From assembly GCA_963810775.1 (NCBI GenBank), contig CAWEOT010000009.1, positions 1 through 64,000 on the forward strand: a DNA stretch of 64,000 nucleotides, given 5' to 3'. This stretch comes from DATBVX01 sp963810775 (GTDB taxonomy: Bacteria; Pseudomonadota; Gammaproteobacteria; Steroidobacterales; Steroidobacteraceae). Positions 9,030 through 17,728 of the stretch are shown here, piece after piece. Position 1 is the first letter of the stretch. The number at the start of each line of letters is the position of its first letter. A model generated the notes under the pieces. It saw only the letters and a program-made list of their open reading frames with translations. It searched no databases and was not told where the DNA came from. The translations under genes and the position numbers were made by a program.

Positions 9030-10346
9030 ATGCCCGCCCGGACGCCAGGCCCTGCGGATCTCGAGCCGATCGAACGCGCGAGCGTCGACGAGTTGCGAAC
9101 CTTGCAGCTCGAACGCCTGCGCTGGTCGCTCGGTCATGCTTATGAAAACGTAGCTCACTACCGCCGCTGCTTCGACGCCGCGGGCATAGGCCCGGGCGAC
9201 CTGCATCATCTCGAAGACCTGCAGAAATTCCCGCTCCTCACCAAGGACGATCTGCGTGAGTGCTATCCGTTCGGCATGTTCGCGGTGCCGCGCGAGCGAG
9301 TAGTGCGCATTCATGCTTCGAGTGGCACCACGGGCAAACCGACGGTGGTCGGCTATACCAGGAATGACATCGATACGTGGTCGATGCTCGTTGCGCGATC
9401 GATCCGCGCTGCCGGCGGCCGCCCCGGTGACATCGTCCACGTCGCTTATGGCTATGGTCTTTTCACTGGTGGCCTGGGCGCGCACTACGGCGCCGAAAAA
9501 CTCGGTTGCACCGTGATCCCGATGTCGGGCGGGCAGACCGAAAGGCAGGTGCAGCTCATCCAGGACTTTCGCCCCGACATCATCATGGTCACGCCCTCGT
9601 ACATGCTTGCGATTTCCGAGGAGTTTCATCGCCAGGGGATCGATGCGCGCGCTTGTTCGCTCAAGATCGGCATCTTCGGCGCCGAGCCGTGGACCGAAGG
9701 TATGCGCGCGGAAATCGAGCAGCGCATGGGCCTCGATGCGCTCGACATTTACGGACTATCGGAGGTGATGGGCCCTGGCGTCGCGAACGAGTGCATCGAG
9801 ACCAAGGATGGCCCGGTGCTGTGGGAGGATCACTTCTATCCGGAGGTGATCGATCCCGAAAGCGGAGCGGTATTGCCGGAGGGTGAGGTGGGTGAGCTCG
9901 TGCTCACTTCGCTCACCAAGGAAGCGCTTCCCGTGATTCGCTATCGCACGCGTGATCGCACTCGTTTGCTGCCGCCGACAGCGCGGTCGATGCGCCGTAT
10001 TGATCGCATCACCGGCCGCACCGACGACATGCTGATCATTCGCGGCGTGAACGTATTTCCGACCCAGATCGAGGAGCTGATCCTGGCGGAGCGACGGCTC
10101 GCACCTCATTACTACCTGGAGCTGACACGTGAAACCCACCTCGATTTGCTGACGATCAATGTAGAGCTGCAACCCGGGGGTGAGGTGAGTGCCCAGGAGC
10201 GCGAGGACATCGCACGAATTTTCGCGCGTCACGTGAAGGCATACATCGGCATCACGGCGAAGGTGGTCGTGAACACGCCGGGCACGATCGAGCGCTCGAT
10301 GGGCAAGGCAAAGCGCGTGATCGATAAGCGGAGCCGCAACTCCTGA
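9030..10346 (+). CDS. paaK: Phenylacetate-CoA ligase-like adenylate-forming enzyme
   Basis: A 438-residue ANL-superfamily enzyme activating an aryl acid to its CoA thioester through an adenylate. Motifs in order: P-loop-like IHASSGTTGKPTVVGYT near residue 95, FGAEPWTEGMR near 215, DIYGLSEVMGPGVANEC near 240, and the C-terminal hinge GRTDDMLIIRGVNVFPTQIEE near 335. All match PaaK closely, and the length is typical (about 430). No paa oxygenase or beta-oxidation genes are nearby, so this may be an orphan ligase for phenylacetate or a related aryl acid. Symbol given for family resemblance, not proven substrate. Confidence 0.85.
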   Translation: MPARTPGPADLEPIERASVDELRTLQLERLRWSLGHAYENVAHYRRCFDAAGIGPGDLHHLEDLQKFPLLTKDDLRECYPFGMFAVPRERVVRIHASSGTTGKPTVVGYTRNDIDTWSMLVARSIRAAGGRPGDIVHVAYGYGLFTGGLGAHYGAEKLGCTVIPMSGGQTERQVQLIQDFRPDIIMVTPSYMLAISEEFHRQGIDARACSLKIGIFGAEPWTEGMRAEIEQRMGLDALDIYGLSEVMGPGVANECIETKDGPVLWEDHFYPEVIDPESGAVLPEGEVGELVLTSLTKEALPVIRYRTRDRTRLLPPTARSMRRIDRITGRTDDMLIIRGVNVFPTQIEELILAERRLAPHYYLELTRETHLDLLTINVELQPGGEVSAQEREDIARIFARHVKAYIGITAKVVVNTPGTIERSMGKAKRVIDKRSRNS

Positions 10347-10372
10347 GTTCAACAGCTTGAAAAACCACTGAA

Positions 10373-10402
10373 TTGGACGTGCGCCTGCAAAGCCTGTAGA
10401 GT
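10373..10402 (+). promoter_or_regulatory. Candidate sigma70 promoter for rhlE with long leader
   Basis: TTGGAC (10373-10378), an 18-base spacer, then TAGAGT (10397-10402). Transcription would begin near 10409 and leave a leader of about 140 bases before the rhlE ATG at 10551. The leader includes a small AGCCC-TCAT-GGGCT hairpin. Long leaders are known for autoregulated or cold-responsive DEAD-box helicase genes. Hand-called, so moderate to low confidence. Confidence 0.35.
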
Positions 10403-10550
10403 GCGCGGCGCTGAATCAGGGTCGCGCGGTCAACGCCCCCCTTCACTCGCAGTCTGTCTCTCCCGACTTACTTCGATTTTTTCACCCCTCGCTATTGACC
10501 GCTACAGCCCTCATGGGCTGGCGTGCGAGTCAACTTAGGATTTCTTACAT

Positions 10551-11795
10551 ATGCTATTTGCCGATCTCGGGCTCAAGCCCGAGCTGTTGCGTGCCGTAAC
10601 CGAAAACGGTTACGACACACCCACCCTTATTCAATCCAAGGCGATTCCCGCTGTATTGGCGCGCCATGACGTTCTCGCTCAAGCGCAAACCGGTACGGGC
10701 AAGACCGCTGGATTCGTTCTTCCCATCTTGCAGCACCTTGGTGCTGCGTCCGGGCGCACGCCGCGTGCGCTGGTTCTCACGCCAACGCGTGAGCTCGCCG
10801 CGCAGGTGGCCGAGAGCGCGCGTACCTACGGTAAGTATGTCGGACTGCGCACGCTGGTCGTCTTCGGCGGCGTCAACATCAACCCGCAGATTTCGGCATT
10901 GCGCACCGGCTGCGATCTGCTCGTCGCCACTCCCGGCCGGCTGCTCGATCTCGCTCAACAGGGCGCCGTGCAGCTCGGTAACGTGAAATTCTTCGTGCTC
11001 GACGAGGCCGACCGGATGCTCGACATGGGTTTCATTCCCGACATCCGACGCGTGATCAAGCTCCTGCCGGCCGAGCGCCAGAATATGATGTTCTCGGCCA
11101 CCTACACGGATGACATTCGCACCTTGGCGGCGCGTATTCTGCGCAACCCAGTGACGCTCGAAGTCGCGCCGCGCAACGCGGCGGCCGACGGCGTGGAGCA
11201 GCATGTGTATCGAGTGGCGAAGGATCACAAGCGCCACCTGCTCGCGCATCTCATCGATGACGGTGGCTGGCACCAGGTCCTGGTGTTCACGCGTACCAAG
11301 CACGGTGCCAATCGCCTGGCGCAACAACTCGAGTCGAGCGGGATCCGCACCGCGGCGATTCACGGCAACAAGAGTCAGGCCGCGCGCACGCGGGCGCTAT
11401 CCGATTTCAAGGCCAACAAGGTTACCGCGCTGGTGGCGACCGAGGTCGCCTCACGAGGCCTCGACATCAAGGAGCTGCCGCAGGTCGTCAACTACGAGCT
11501 GCCGAATGTGCCCGAGGACTACGTGCACCGCATCGGTCGCACGGCGCGGGCCGGTGCCACCGGTCGCGCGGTATCACTGGTTTCACCGGACGAGGCACCG
11601 CTGCTTCGAGACATCGAGAGGCTGTTGAAACGCAGTCTGCCGATTGCAGCGTTGCCCGTTTACGAGGTCCGACAGGAGACGGCAGCGCCGGCCCCCGATC
11701 GGCGTCTCACGCATTCACACTCGAGAACTGCCTCGACGCCGGCTCGCCATCATGGCGATTCCCGCCGCTGGGGCAGACGAAACAACCGCCACTGA
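10551..11795 (+). CDS. rhlE: DEAD-box ATP-dependent RNA helicase RhlE
   Basis: A 414-residue helicase that remodels RNA in ribosome assembly and decay. Every motif is present: Q motif with TPTLIQSKAIP, Walker A AQTGTGKT, GG in VFGGVNINPQ, TPGRL, DEAD (VLDEADRMLDMGF), SAT, TRTKHGANRLAQQL, and HRIGRTARAGATGRA. The C-terminal tail after residue 365 is basic and low complexity (ending RRWGRRNNRH), as in RhlE relatives, probably an RNA-binding extension. The start ATG 10551 gives MLFADLGLKPELLRAV, the normal RhlE opening. It is convergent with the SDR gene, 2 bp apart. Confidence 0.95.
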   Translation: MLFADLGLKPELLRAVTENGYDTPTLIQSKAIPAVLARHDVLAQAQTGTGKTAGFVLPILQHLGAASGRTPRALVLTPTRELAAQVAESARTYGKYVGLRTLVVFGGVNINPQISALRTGCDLLVATPGRLLDLAQQGAVQLGNVKFFVLDEADRMLDMGFIPDIRRVIKLLPAERQNMMFSATYTDDIRTLAARILRNPVTLEVAPRNAAADGVEQHVYRVAKDHKRHLLAHLIDDGGWHQVLVFTRTKHGANRLAQQLESSGIRTAAIHGNKSQAARTRALSDFKANKVTALVATEVASRGLDIKELPQVVNYELPNVPEDYVHRIGRTARAGATGRAVSLVSPDEAPLLRDIERLLKRSLPIAALPVYEVRQETAAPAPDRRLTHSHSRTASTPARHHGDSRRWGRRNNRH

Positions 11796-11797
11796 GA

Positions 11798-12895
11798 TCA
11801 ACCGCGCGCGGCGCTCAACTTCTCGATCGCTGCGCGTTCCTTTTCCGCCGCCGGCCAGCCTTGTGCTTGCGCGCGGCGCTCATCGGACTGCGCCTCCCAC
11901 CACTGCAGCGTCGCCGCAGAGGTGTCATACAGCGGCCGGTAGTTCAATCCTGCACTCAGCGAAGCTGCGTTGTCGAAATGGCGGGAAGTACGGCCAGGCA
12001 ATACCAGAGGCAAGTCGATTTGGAGTTCCTTCAGCAGATCTTCGGTAGGCCAGTGAAACCTCACCAGGTCCTTCGAGAGCCACGTGAGGCCCACCAGAGT
12101 CTCCTCCCAGTTCATCGCCGATGTCGGTCCGGCCGCGTTATAGATGCCGGACACATCCCGCTCGCCAAGCCCGACGATCCATGGGCCGAGGTCGCGCACG
12201 TCCACCCATTGCAGCTCGTTGTGTGGAGCCGGCGGGCCCAACACGTCACCGCCACGCGCCACGCGGTCTACCCAGTACGTGAAGCGATCGGTTTCATCCT
12301 TCGGCCCGACGATGAACGTCGGGCGCACGATGGTGGCTGACTTGCCCAGTGCTGCCTGCACGATCCGATCGCACTCGGCCTTGAGCGGTCCGTAGCGATC
12401 CCAGCTCATCTGCTCGTTCTTTGGATCCGGCAGCGCTCTGAGTGGCGAGGTCTCCACGACATTCGTCGCTCCCGGCTCGTAGACCGCGACGGTCGAAACA
12501 TAGATGTAACGGCCAACGCGTCCCTTGAGCAGCTTCACCGATTCGCGCACATGGCGGGGGACATATCCGGAGTTGTCGATGACGACGTCCCATTTGCGGT
12601 CGCCCGCGAGAGCGCTCAGCCCTTGGTCGATCTTGGGATCGCGATTGCCAATCAGGAGCTCGGCCTTGCCGTCGAACAGCGCCGTATCGCTCCGACCCCT
12701 GTTGAAGAGAGTGACCTTGTGGCCTCGAGCGAGCGCATGTTCGACCTGGAAGGGTCCGATGAAGCCGGTGCCACCAAGGAAGAGGATGTCGAGAGTCTTC
12801 GAAGCCTTATCCACACCGACAGCTCGTGTCACGCCACTTGCAAGCATTCCCAGGCCGGCTGCTGTCCATCCAAGCACTTCGCGTCGCGTGGTCAT
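11798..12895 (-). CDS. Tat-exported NAD-dependent epimerase/dehydratase-like protein
   Basis: A 365-residue extended SDR. A twin-arginine leader opens the protein (TTRREVLGW, then a hydrophobic stretch to about residue 27). The Rossmann fold follows with LGGTGFIGPFQVEHAL, an NAD-binding variant of GxxGxxG, and FNRGRSD after beta-2. The family includes sugar-nucleotide epimerases and chloroplast RNA-binding-like SDRs; a canonical YxxxK pair is not obvious (possibly WDRYGPLK). Export of a folded SDR by Tat suggests a periplasmic oxidoreductase with pre-bound cofactor. It is separated by 73 bp from the LysR gene, same strand. Substrate unknown. Confidence 0.82.
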   Translation of the reverse strand: MTTRREVLGWTAAGLGMLASGVTRAVGVDKASKTLDILFLGGTGFIGPFQVEHALARGHKVTLFNRGRSDTALFDGKAELLIGNRDPKIDQGLSALAGDRKWDVVIDNSGYVPRHVRESVKLLKGRVGRYIYVSTVAVYEPGATNVVETSPLRALPDPKNEQMSWDRYGPLKAECDRIVQAALGKSATIVRPTFIVGPKDETDRFTYWVDRVARGGDVLGPPAPHNELQWVDVRDLGPWIVGLGERDVSGIYNAAGPTSAMNWEETLVGLTWLSKDLVRFHWPTEDLLKELQIDLPLVLPGRTSRHFDNAASLSAGLNYRPLYDTSAATLQWWEAQSDERRAQAQGWPAAEKERAAIEKLSAARG

Positions 12896-12968
12896 TGGTT
12901 CTCCCAGAGCCAGGTGGTGTACACCGATCGTTCGAGCGCACGGATTTCACCATGCGACTCATGAAACG

Positions 12969-13856
12969 TCACGTTGCCTGTTTCTTGAGCCACTCGATGA
13001 CCGCCAGCGTGGCATCGCGATTGCGCAAGTGCTCGGGGAGGACGATCCAGTACGCCGGCCCCAGCTGCACGTTCAACTTGCCGAAAGGCCTGACGAGAGC
13101 GCCGGACGTCACGTCGTCGTTGGCCAGCTGGTGCCGAGCGAGTGCCACGCCCTGGCCCTGGATCGCTGCGCGCAACACCAGATCAGATGAGGCGAATCTG
13201 GGGCCGCTGCGTACGTCGAGCGCCTTCGGACCGTGCTCGCCACGCCACCGCTCCCAGGACGCCTGCGGATCGCGATCGTGCAGCAAGCGCAAGCGGCGGA
13301 GGCGGGCAGGAGTGTCGGGCCTACCCGAGCGCTCCCAATAGGACCGGCTCATCACCGGGTAGAGGGAATCTTCCATGAGCGGCTCGCGATGCACGCCGTG
13401 CCATCTGCCATCTCCGATCCGGATCGCAAAGTCGACCTCCTCGGCGCGCAGGTCTGTAAGCCGCTGATCGACGACCACCGAGACCTCGATTCGCGGCAGT
13501 GCCTTTTCCAGTTCCGGCAGCCGGGGTAGAAGCCAACGCGCGGCGAAAGACGGTGCGGCGGCGATCGTTACGGATCGGCCTGATCTCGCCTCTCGCAGCG
13601 CACCTGCTACACGCGCAATCTCCTGCAGGCTCGCGAGCGTCGCCTTGCCGAGGACTTCGCCTTGCGGTGTCAACGCGAGCCCCCGCTTGCCCCCACCCAC
13701 ACGGGCAACTGGAACACCCAGCCAGGCATTGAGCTCCGCAACGTGACGGCTGATGGAGGAATGCGCAATGCCGAGCTCGCGCGCCGCGGCGCGTATCCCG
13801 CCGTGCGCATAGACCGCTGCGAACGCCCGCAATGCATGCAGAGGCAGATCCTGCAT
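12969..13856 (-). CDS. LysR-type transcriptional regulator, GcvA-like
   Basis: A 295-residue regulator. The N-terminal winged helix-turn-helix is LHALRAFAAVYAHGGIRAAA followed by LGIAHSSISRHVAELNAWLG. The effector-binding periplasmic-binding-like fold covers about 90-295, with the GcvA-like segments RVGDGR-type FAIRIGDGRWHGV and FASSDLVLRAAIQGQGVALA. It is divergent from the LysE/FMN-reductase pair 143 bp away, which is the classic layout for a LysR target. A T-N11-A box touches its own start codon (13857-13873). Likely target: those divergent genes and itself; effector unknown. Confidence 0.93.
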   Translation of the reverse strand: MQDLPLHALRAFAAVYAHGGIRAAARELGIAHSSISRHVAELNAWLGVPVARVGGGKRGLALTPQGEVLGKATLASLQEIARVAGALREARSGRSVTIAAAPSFAARWLLPRLPELEKALPRIEVSVVVDQRLTDLRAEEVDFAIRIGDGRWHGVHREPLMEDSLYPVMSRSYWERSGRPDTPARLRRLRLLHDRDPQASWERWRGEHGPKALDVRSGPRFASSDLVLRAAIQGQGVALARHQLANDDVTSGALVRPFGKLNVQLGPAYWIVLPEHLRNRDATLAVIEWLKKQAT

Positions 13857-13873
13857 GGTCTAAATGATAGACC
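13857..13873. promoter_or_regulatory. LysR-type box at the regulator's own start
   Basis: GGTCT-AAATGAT-AGACC is a perfect inverted repeat directly beside the LysR start codon (CAT at 13854-13856). It contains the 15-base T-N11-A motif (T13859, A13871) typical of LysR-family sites. The position suits autorepression and control of the divergent exporter/reductase operon. Confidence 0.55.
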
Positions 13874-13999
13874 ATTACTCGCAACCCTTAGAACAGTGCC
13901 CTGCGGCACAATCTTCAAGTCTGGCTAAGGAGAAACGCAGATGGAAGCGGATAGGCGGACTGGTCACCTGCTGAGACCACGCCATGGTGGGCGCGGCTG

Positions 14000-14602
14000 A
14001 TGGACGCACTGATCGCGGCCGCGGGGATACTGCTGGTGGGCGCCATTACGCCCGGGCCCAACAATTTCGTGGTCATGACGGCAGGCGCACGCGCGGGAAT
14101 CACGGGCGCGTTTCCAGCGCTCGCCGGCATCATTCTCGGTACGCTTGCGATGACCGCGGTCGTCGTCTTCGGCGCAGGCGCCGCATTCGCAGCGGAGCCT
14201 CGCCTGAGAACCGCGCTCACCACCGCGGGATGCCTGTACCTCGCCTGGCTCGGCTTGCAGCTCCTTGCGCACCCGCGAAGGGGCCCGCGCAGGATCACGG
14301 CGTGAAACGCATCTGCCGAGTCATGCAACCGGCCTGTTCTTCTTTCAGTTCCTGAATCCGAAAGGCGTGGGCGATGGTGCTCACGGTGACATCGGGGGTG
14401 CACAGCGGTGTCGGTGCCGCTCGCATCGGATATCTCATAGCGCTCATCGTGCTGATTCCCACAGTGTGCCTGGCGTTGTGGGCGTGGCTTGGGGCGCTCA
14501 TGACCAGGGGACTGGCGCGCCCGCGTGCAGCGCTGTGGTTCGAGCGGTCGATGGGGGCACTGCTTGTTGCTATCGGCGCTCCTGGTCTGGTTCACGCCAT
14601 GA
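14000..14602 (+). pseudogene. LysE/RhtB-family amino-acid exporter, three apparent frameshifts
   Basis: The protein can be read only by changing frame three times. Frame of 14000 gives the LysE opening (GAITPGPNNFVVMTAGARAG, residues ~15-35) to about 14285. A second frame gives ATGLFFFQFLNPK to about 14358. A third gives AWAMVLTVTSG to WFERSMGALLVA near 14570. The original frame then resumes as LSALLVWFTP and stops at TGA 14600-14602. That stop overlaps the FMN-reductase start as ATGA, the layout expected of an intact coupled pair. Each change is one extra base. The product would be a six-helix inner-membrane exporter. Sequence error or recent decay are both possible. Confidence 0.75.
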
Positions 14603-15216
14603 AAGTGCTCGCATTGGCAGGCAGTTTGCGGCGAGGTTCCTACAACCGGCGCTTGCTGGAGGCGGCCATCGCGTGCGCTCCTGCGGAAATGCAGGTCGCT
14701 CTGTACGATGCGCTCGCGGCAGTTCCGCTCTTCAACGAGGATCTCGAGGCTCACATTCCCGACAGCGTCGTGCATCTCAGGCAGCAAGTCGCTGCAGCGG
14801 ATGGAATGCTCATCGCGACGCCCGAGTACAACCAGTCCATTCCCGGTGTCCTCAAGAACGCCATCGACTGGCTGTCGCGACCCGCACCTGACGAGGTTCT
14901 GATCGGAAAGCCGGTCGCGGTCATCGGTGCCTCGGCGGGCCGCTGGGGCACGCGTCTCGCTCAAAGCGCGCTGCGCCAGGTACTCAATGCCACCGAATCG
15001 CTGGTGATGGCGAACCCCGCGCTCTACGTGCGCGAAGCGGAACGGTTGTTCGACGCCGATGGGCGTCTCATCGATCCGGCGACGCAGGAATCCTTGCGCT
15101 CGCTCCTGATTGCCTTCGGCAAGTGGATCGATCTCACGGACGCGCGAGCGACATGCGGCCTGGACGGTCAGGCACCTCAATGCCAGGCGCGCGCGGCCGC
15201 GAACGCCTTGCCGTAG
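14599..15216 (+). CDS. NAD(P)H-dependent FMN reductase
   Basis: A 205-residue flavodoxin-fold reductase of the SsuE/ArsH/chromate-reductase group. The phosphate-binding loop is LALAGSLRRGSYNRRLLEAA at the N-terminus and the flavin-contact motif TPEYNQSIPGVLKNAIDWLS lies near residue 75; GASAGRWGTRLAQ follows near 115. It transfers electrons to free FMN, quinones or metals. ATG 14599 overlaps the stop of the damaged LysE gene (ATGA); without that stop in frame the LysE tail would read straight into this protein, which is an effect of the frameshift. Its last 40 bp overlap the end of the convergent MFS gene. Confidence 0.9.
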   Translation: MKVLALAGSLRRGSYNRRLLEAAIACAPAEMQVALYDALAAVPLFNEDLEAHIPDSVVHLRQQVAAADGMLIATPEYNQSIPGVLKNAIDWLSRPAPDEVLIGKPVAVIGASAGRWGTRLAQSALRQVLNATESLVMANPALYVREAERLFDADGRLIDPATQESLRSLLIAFGKWIDLTDARATCGLDGQAPQCQARAAANALP

Positions 15217-16562
15217 GGCTTCATGCCGATCCAGAAGAAGATCGTCCCGAGCGGTGCCAGCACGATATGGATCGTCGCGATCGAGTAGCGCAACTTCTCT
15301 TCGGCGCCAAAGACGTACTGGGTGAGCGCCGCAACCAGGAGCGGTGCGAGCGCGATGCCGATCATCGAGAAGGAGAACAGGAACGCCGCGGTGACCTGGC
15401 CGCGCATCTCATTCGGGACGATCACTTGCAACGCCGCATTCTGCGGTCCCACGCCCATCGAGATGATGGTGTAGTTGATGGCGTAGAACACGATGGCGAG
15501 ATAGGGATTCGGCATGAACGCATACGCGATGGCAAATGGCACGTGCAATGCGGTCGCGATAAACACGACGCGCAGGTTGGCATCATCGCGGCCCTGCTTC
15601 GCGAACCACTCGGCCAGGAACCCGCCTGCGAGCGACCCGATCGGCGCCAGGATCAGCAGGATCGAGCCCTGGATAATTCCGTATCGCGCCGGATCCCAGC
15701 CGTAGGTGCGCGCAAAGAAGGGCGCATTCCAGAAAAATGCGCCAGCCGCGAGTGCATTGGCGGCCCACCCGAGGAACATGGGTGCGAACGTAGCGCGCCC
15801 GTCGTACAGGAACTTGAACACTTCGCGCACCGGCACGACCTTGACCTTGCCGCTGGCATCCGCCTTATAGGTTGTACTGCGCGCCCCCCGGCGCCTGGGC
15901 TCGTGCAAAGTCGTGAGGGCCAGGATGCCGAGCAGCACATCCGGTATCGCCATGATCAGCAGGATGATCTGCCACGGACGCAATTCGCCGACCATCGGGA
16001 CGACGACGTGCATGGTCGAAGCGATCCCGATCAGCGTGCCGCCGAGCAACAGCGCGAGCGCCGCGCCGTAGTAAAAGCCGATGTTCATCACTGCGAGCGC
16101 TTTCGGGAGCTTCGCGGCCGGAAAGTAGTCGGCGAGGATCGAGAAGGTGGCCGGCGCGTTACCGGAGCCGCCGATGCCCCCGATCATGCGGACGATGAAC
16201 AATTGCGAGAATGTACTGGAAAGGCCGGCCAGCGCGGCCGAGATGCCGGTCAGAATCAGCCCGACCCCGATGATCAGCCGACGGCTGATGATGTCGACCA
16301 GCCTGGAGACCGGCAGCATGAAGAGTGCGTTGAGGGCCGCGGCTGCGGTTCCGATCGCGAGGGCCGCCTGCACGTCCGTGAGCCCGAGATCGCGCTTAAT
16401 GGGCTGGATCAGCAGGCCCGAGATGCTCGCGTTCATGAACAGCACGAGCAGCGTGAGTCCGAAGAACACGACGCCGTACCAGGCGACCGCTGGACGCGGC
16501 CAGGCGTCGCCGCTCGATTGCGCTGGCTGGTCAACGGGATTCGCCGCGGACTGGTCGTTCAT
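15177..16562 (-). CDS. MFS transporter
   Basis: A 461-residue, 12-helix major facilitator. N-terminal cytoplasmic tail of about 28 residues, then helix 1 (WYGVVFFGLTLLVLFMNASI). The loop between helices 2 and 3 has LPVSRLVDIISRRLIIGVGL, the MFS A-motif position, and helix 4 region shows RMIGGIGGSGNAPATFSILADYF. A charged central loop of about 25 residues (EPRRRGARSTTYKADASGK) separates the halves. The sequence resembles spinster-like or aromatic/hexuronate permeases, but the substrate is not evident. GGAG stands 11 bases before the start. Its end overlaps the FMN-reductase gene by 40 bp. Confidence 0.87.
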   Translation of the reverse strand: MNDQSAANPVDQPAQSSGDAWPRPAVAWYGVVFFGLTLLVLFMNASISGLLIQPIKRDLGLTDVQAALAIGTAAAALNALFMLPVSRLVDIISRRLIIGVGLILTGISAALAGLSSTFSQLFIVRMIGGIGGSGNAPATFSILADYFPAAKLPKALAVMNIGFYYGAALALLLGGTLIGIASTMHVVVPMVGELRPWQIILLIMAIPDVLLGILALTTLHEPRRRGARSTTYKADASGKVKVVPVREVFKFLYDGRATFAPMFLGWAANALAAGAFFWNAPFFARTYGWDPARYGIIQGSILLILAPIGSLAGGFLAEWFAKQGRDDANLRVVFIATALHVPFAIAYAFMPNPYLAIVFYAINYTIISMGVGPQNAALQVIVPNEMRGQVTAAFLFSFSMIGIALAPLLVAALTQYVFGAEEKLRYSIATIHIVLAPLGTIFFWIGMKPYGKAFAAARAWH

Positions 16563-16704
16563 TGTTGTGGGCTCCGACTGACTGGCAGGGCTGGAATCCG
16601 CTTCACCGGCGAACCATACGCGTTTCCCGATGGGTCGAGAATCGGTGTAGTGCAGGCTGTGATAGTCGAACTTGGCTCGGTGCGAGCTGCGAAAGGAGCT
16701 TCAG

Positions 16705-17457
16705 GTGCTCGAGTTGTATCACGGCTCGCCTGCGGCCAATTCCCTGAAGGCGCTGCTCCCTCTCAAGGAAAAGGGGGTGGAGTACGTCAGCCATTACATG
16801 AACCTGCTCGAGTTCGAGCAGCACGAGCCGTGGTTCGTGAAGATCAATCCGAACGGCCAGGTGCCGGCGCTGGTTCATGACGGCAGGACCATCACCGAGT
16901 CGACCGTAATAAATGAGTACGTCGACGAGACTTTCGCGGGGGTGCCGCTGCGGCCCGCGGACGCTTATGGGCGCGCGCAAATGCGCATCTGGACCAAGTT
17001 CGTCGATGAGTACTTCTGCCCGGCGCTCAGCTTTCTGGGCTGGCATGCAATGATCTGGAGCGCGGTGAAGCATCTTACGCCGGAAGAGTTCGAAGCCAGG
17101 GTCGCCCGCATTCCGCTCAAGGAGCAGCGCGACAAGTGGCGGGAATCCGCGGCCCAGGCCTGGACCGAGGAGCAACTAGAGGATTGGCGCCGCCGGGTGC
17201 GGTCGTCGATCGAGCGTATGGAACAGGGCTTGCGCGGACCGTGGATGCTGGGCGAGCAGTTCACCCTCGCCGATGTCAGCCTGTTCGCGATGCTGATCCG
17301 CATGCCTGAGTACTACGCGGACATTGTCAACGACCGCGACAGCCCGCGCGTCATCGAATGGTACGGGCGGATGATGAGCCGCCCGGCCGTCAAGGAGACC
17401 TTGGCGATCCGGCCGCCTGCCGATGCTGAGCGCTCCCGCCGTTCGGTCGACCGCTGA
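16705..17457 (+). CDS. Glutathione S-transferase, LigF (beta-etherase)-like
   Basis: A 250-residue transferase with thioredoxin-fold N-domain and all-helical C-domain. AAAGGAG precedes a GTG start at 16705, giving LELYHGSPAANSLKALLPL. Then FEQHEPWFVKINPNGQVPAL, the cis-proline region, and TITESTVINEYVDETF, the glutathione gamma-glutamyl site. The helical domain opens with AQMRIWTKFVDEYFCPAL. From memory, these match LigF, the glutathione-dependent lignin beta-aryl etherase of sphingomonads, more closely than ordinary GSTs. It stands alone between an MFS and a PilZ gene. Etherase activity is an inference. Confidence 0.83.
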   Translation: MLELYHGSPAANSLKALLPLKEKGVEYVSHYMNLLEFEQHEPWFVKINPNGQVPALVHDGRTITESTVINEYVDETFAGVPLRPADAYGRAQMRIWTKFVDEYFCPALSFLGWHAMIWSAVKHLTPEEFEARVARIPLKEQRDKWRESAAQAWTEEQLEDWRRRVRSSIERMEQGLRGPWMLGEQFTLADVSLFAMLIRMPEYYADIVNDRDSPRVIEWYGRMMSRPAVKETLAIRPPADAERSRRSVDR

Positions 17458-17458
17458 T

Positions 17459-17728
17459 TCAGAGCCCGAGCAGATCCCGGACCGGGCGCGGTGCGAACTC
17501 GCTCCACTCGATTCCCAGGCCATCGGTTGCAACGCGCACGACGAATGCTGCAATCCGAGCGCCGCAGAGCTCGACCTCAACGTGCGTCCATGCGGCAACC
17601 TGCAGGCGCGTGTGCACGAAAGCTCCGCTCAGGCTCGCGTCCCTGATCTGGCCCGCTGCGTCCCATTTCGCGCAATGCACCCGCACGGTGGCACGTACCG
17701 GCATGCGTTCGCCCCATCGATGCTCCAT
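17459..17728 (-). CDS. Small PilZ-domain protein
   Basis: An 89-residue single-domain protein. It opens with HRWGERMPVRATVRVHC, the usual (R)xxxR approach of PilZ, followed by GQIRDASLSGAFVHT, the DxSxxG motif that binds cyclic di-GMP, and ends with GLGIEWSEF. The first-arginine pair is imperfect (RWGER), so nucleotide binding is likely but not certain. It is convergent with the GST gene, 1 bp apart. It might modulate motility or surface functions through protein contacts. Confidence 0.85.
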   Translation of the reverse strand: MEHRWGERMPVRATVRVHCAKWDAAGQIRDASLSGAFVHTRLQVAAWTHVEVELCGARIAAFVVRVATDGLGIEWSEFAPRPVRDLLGL

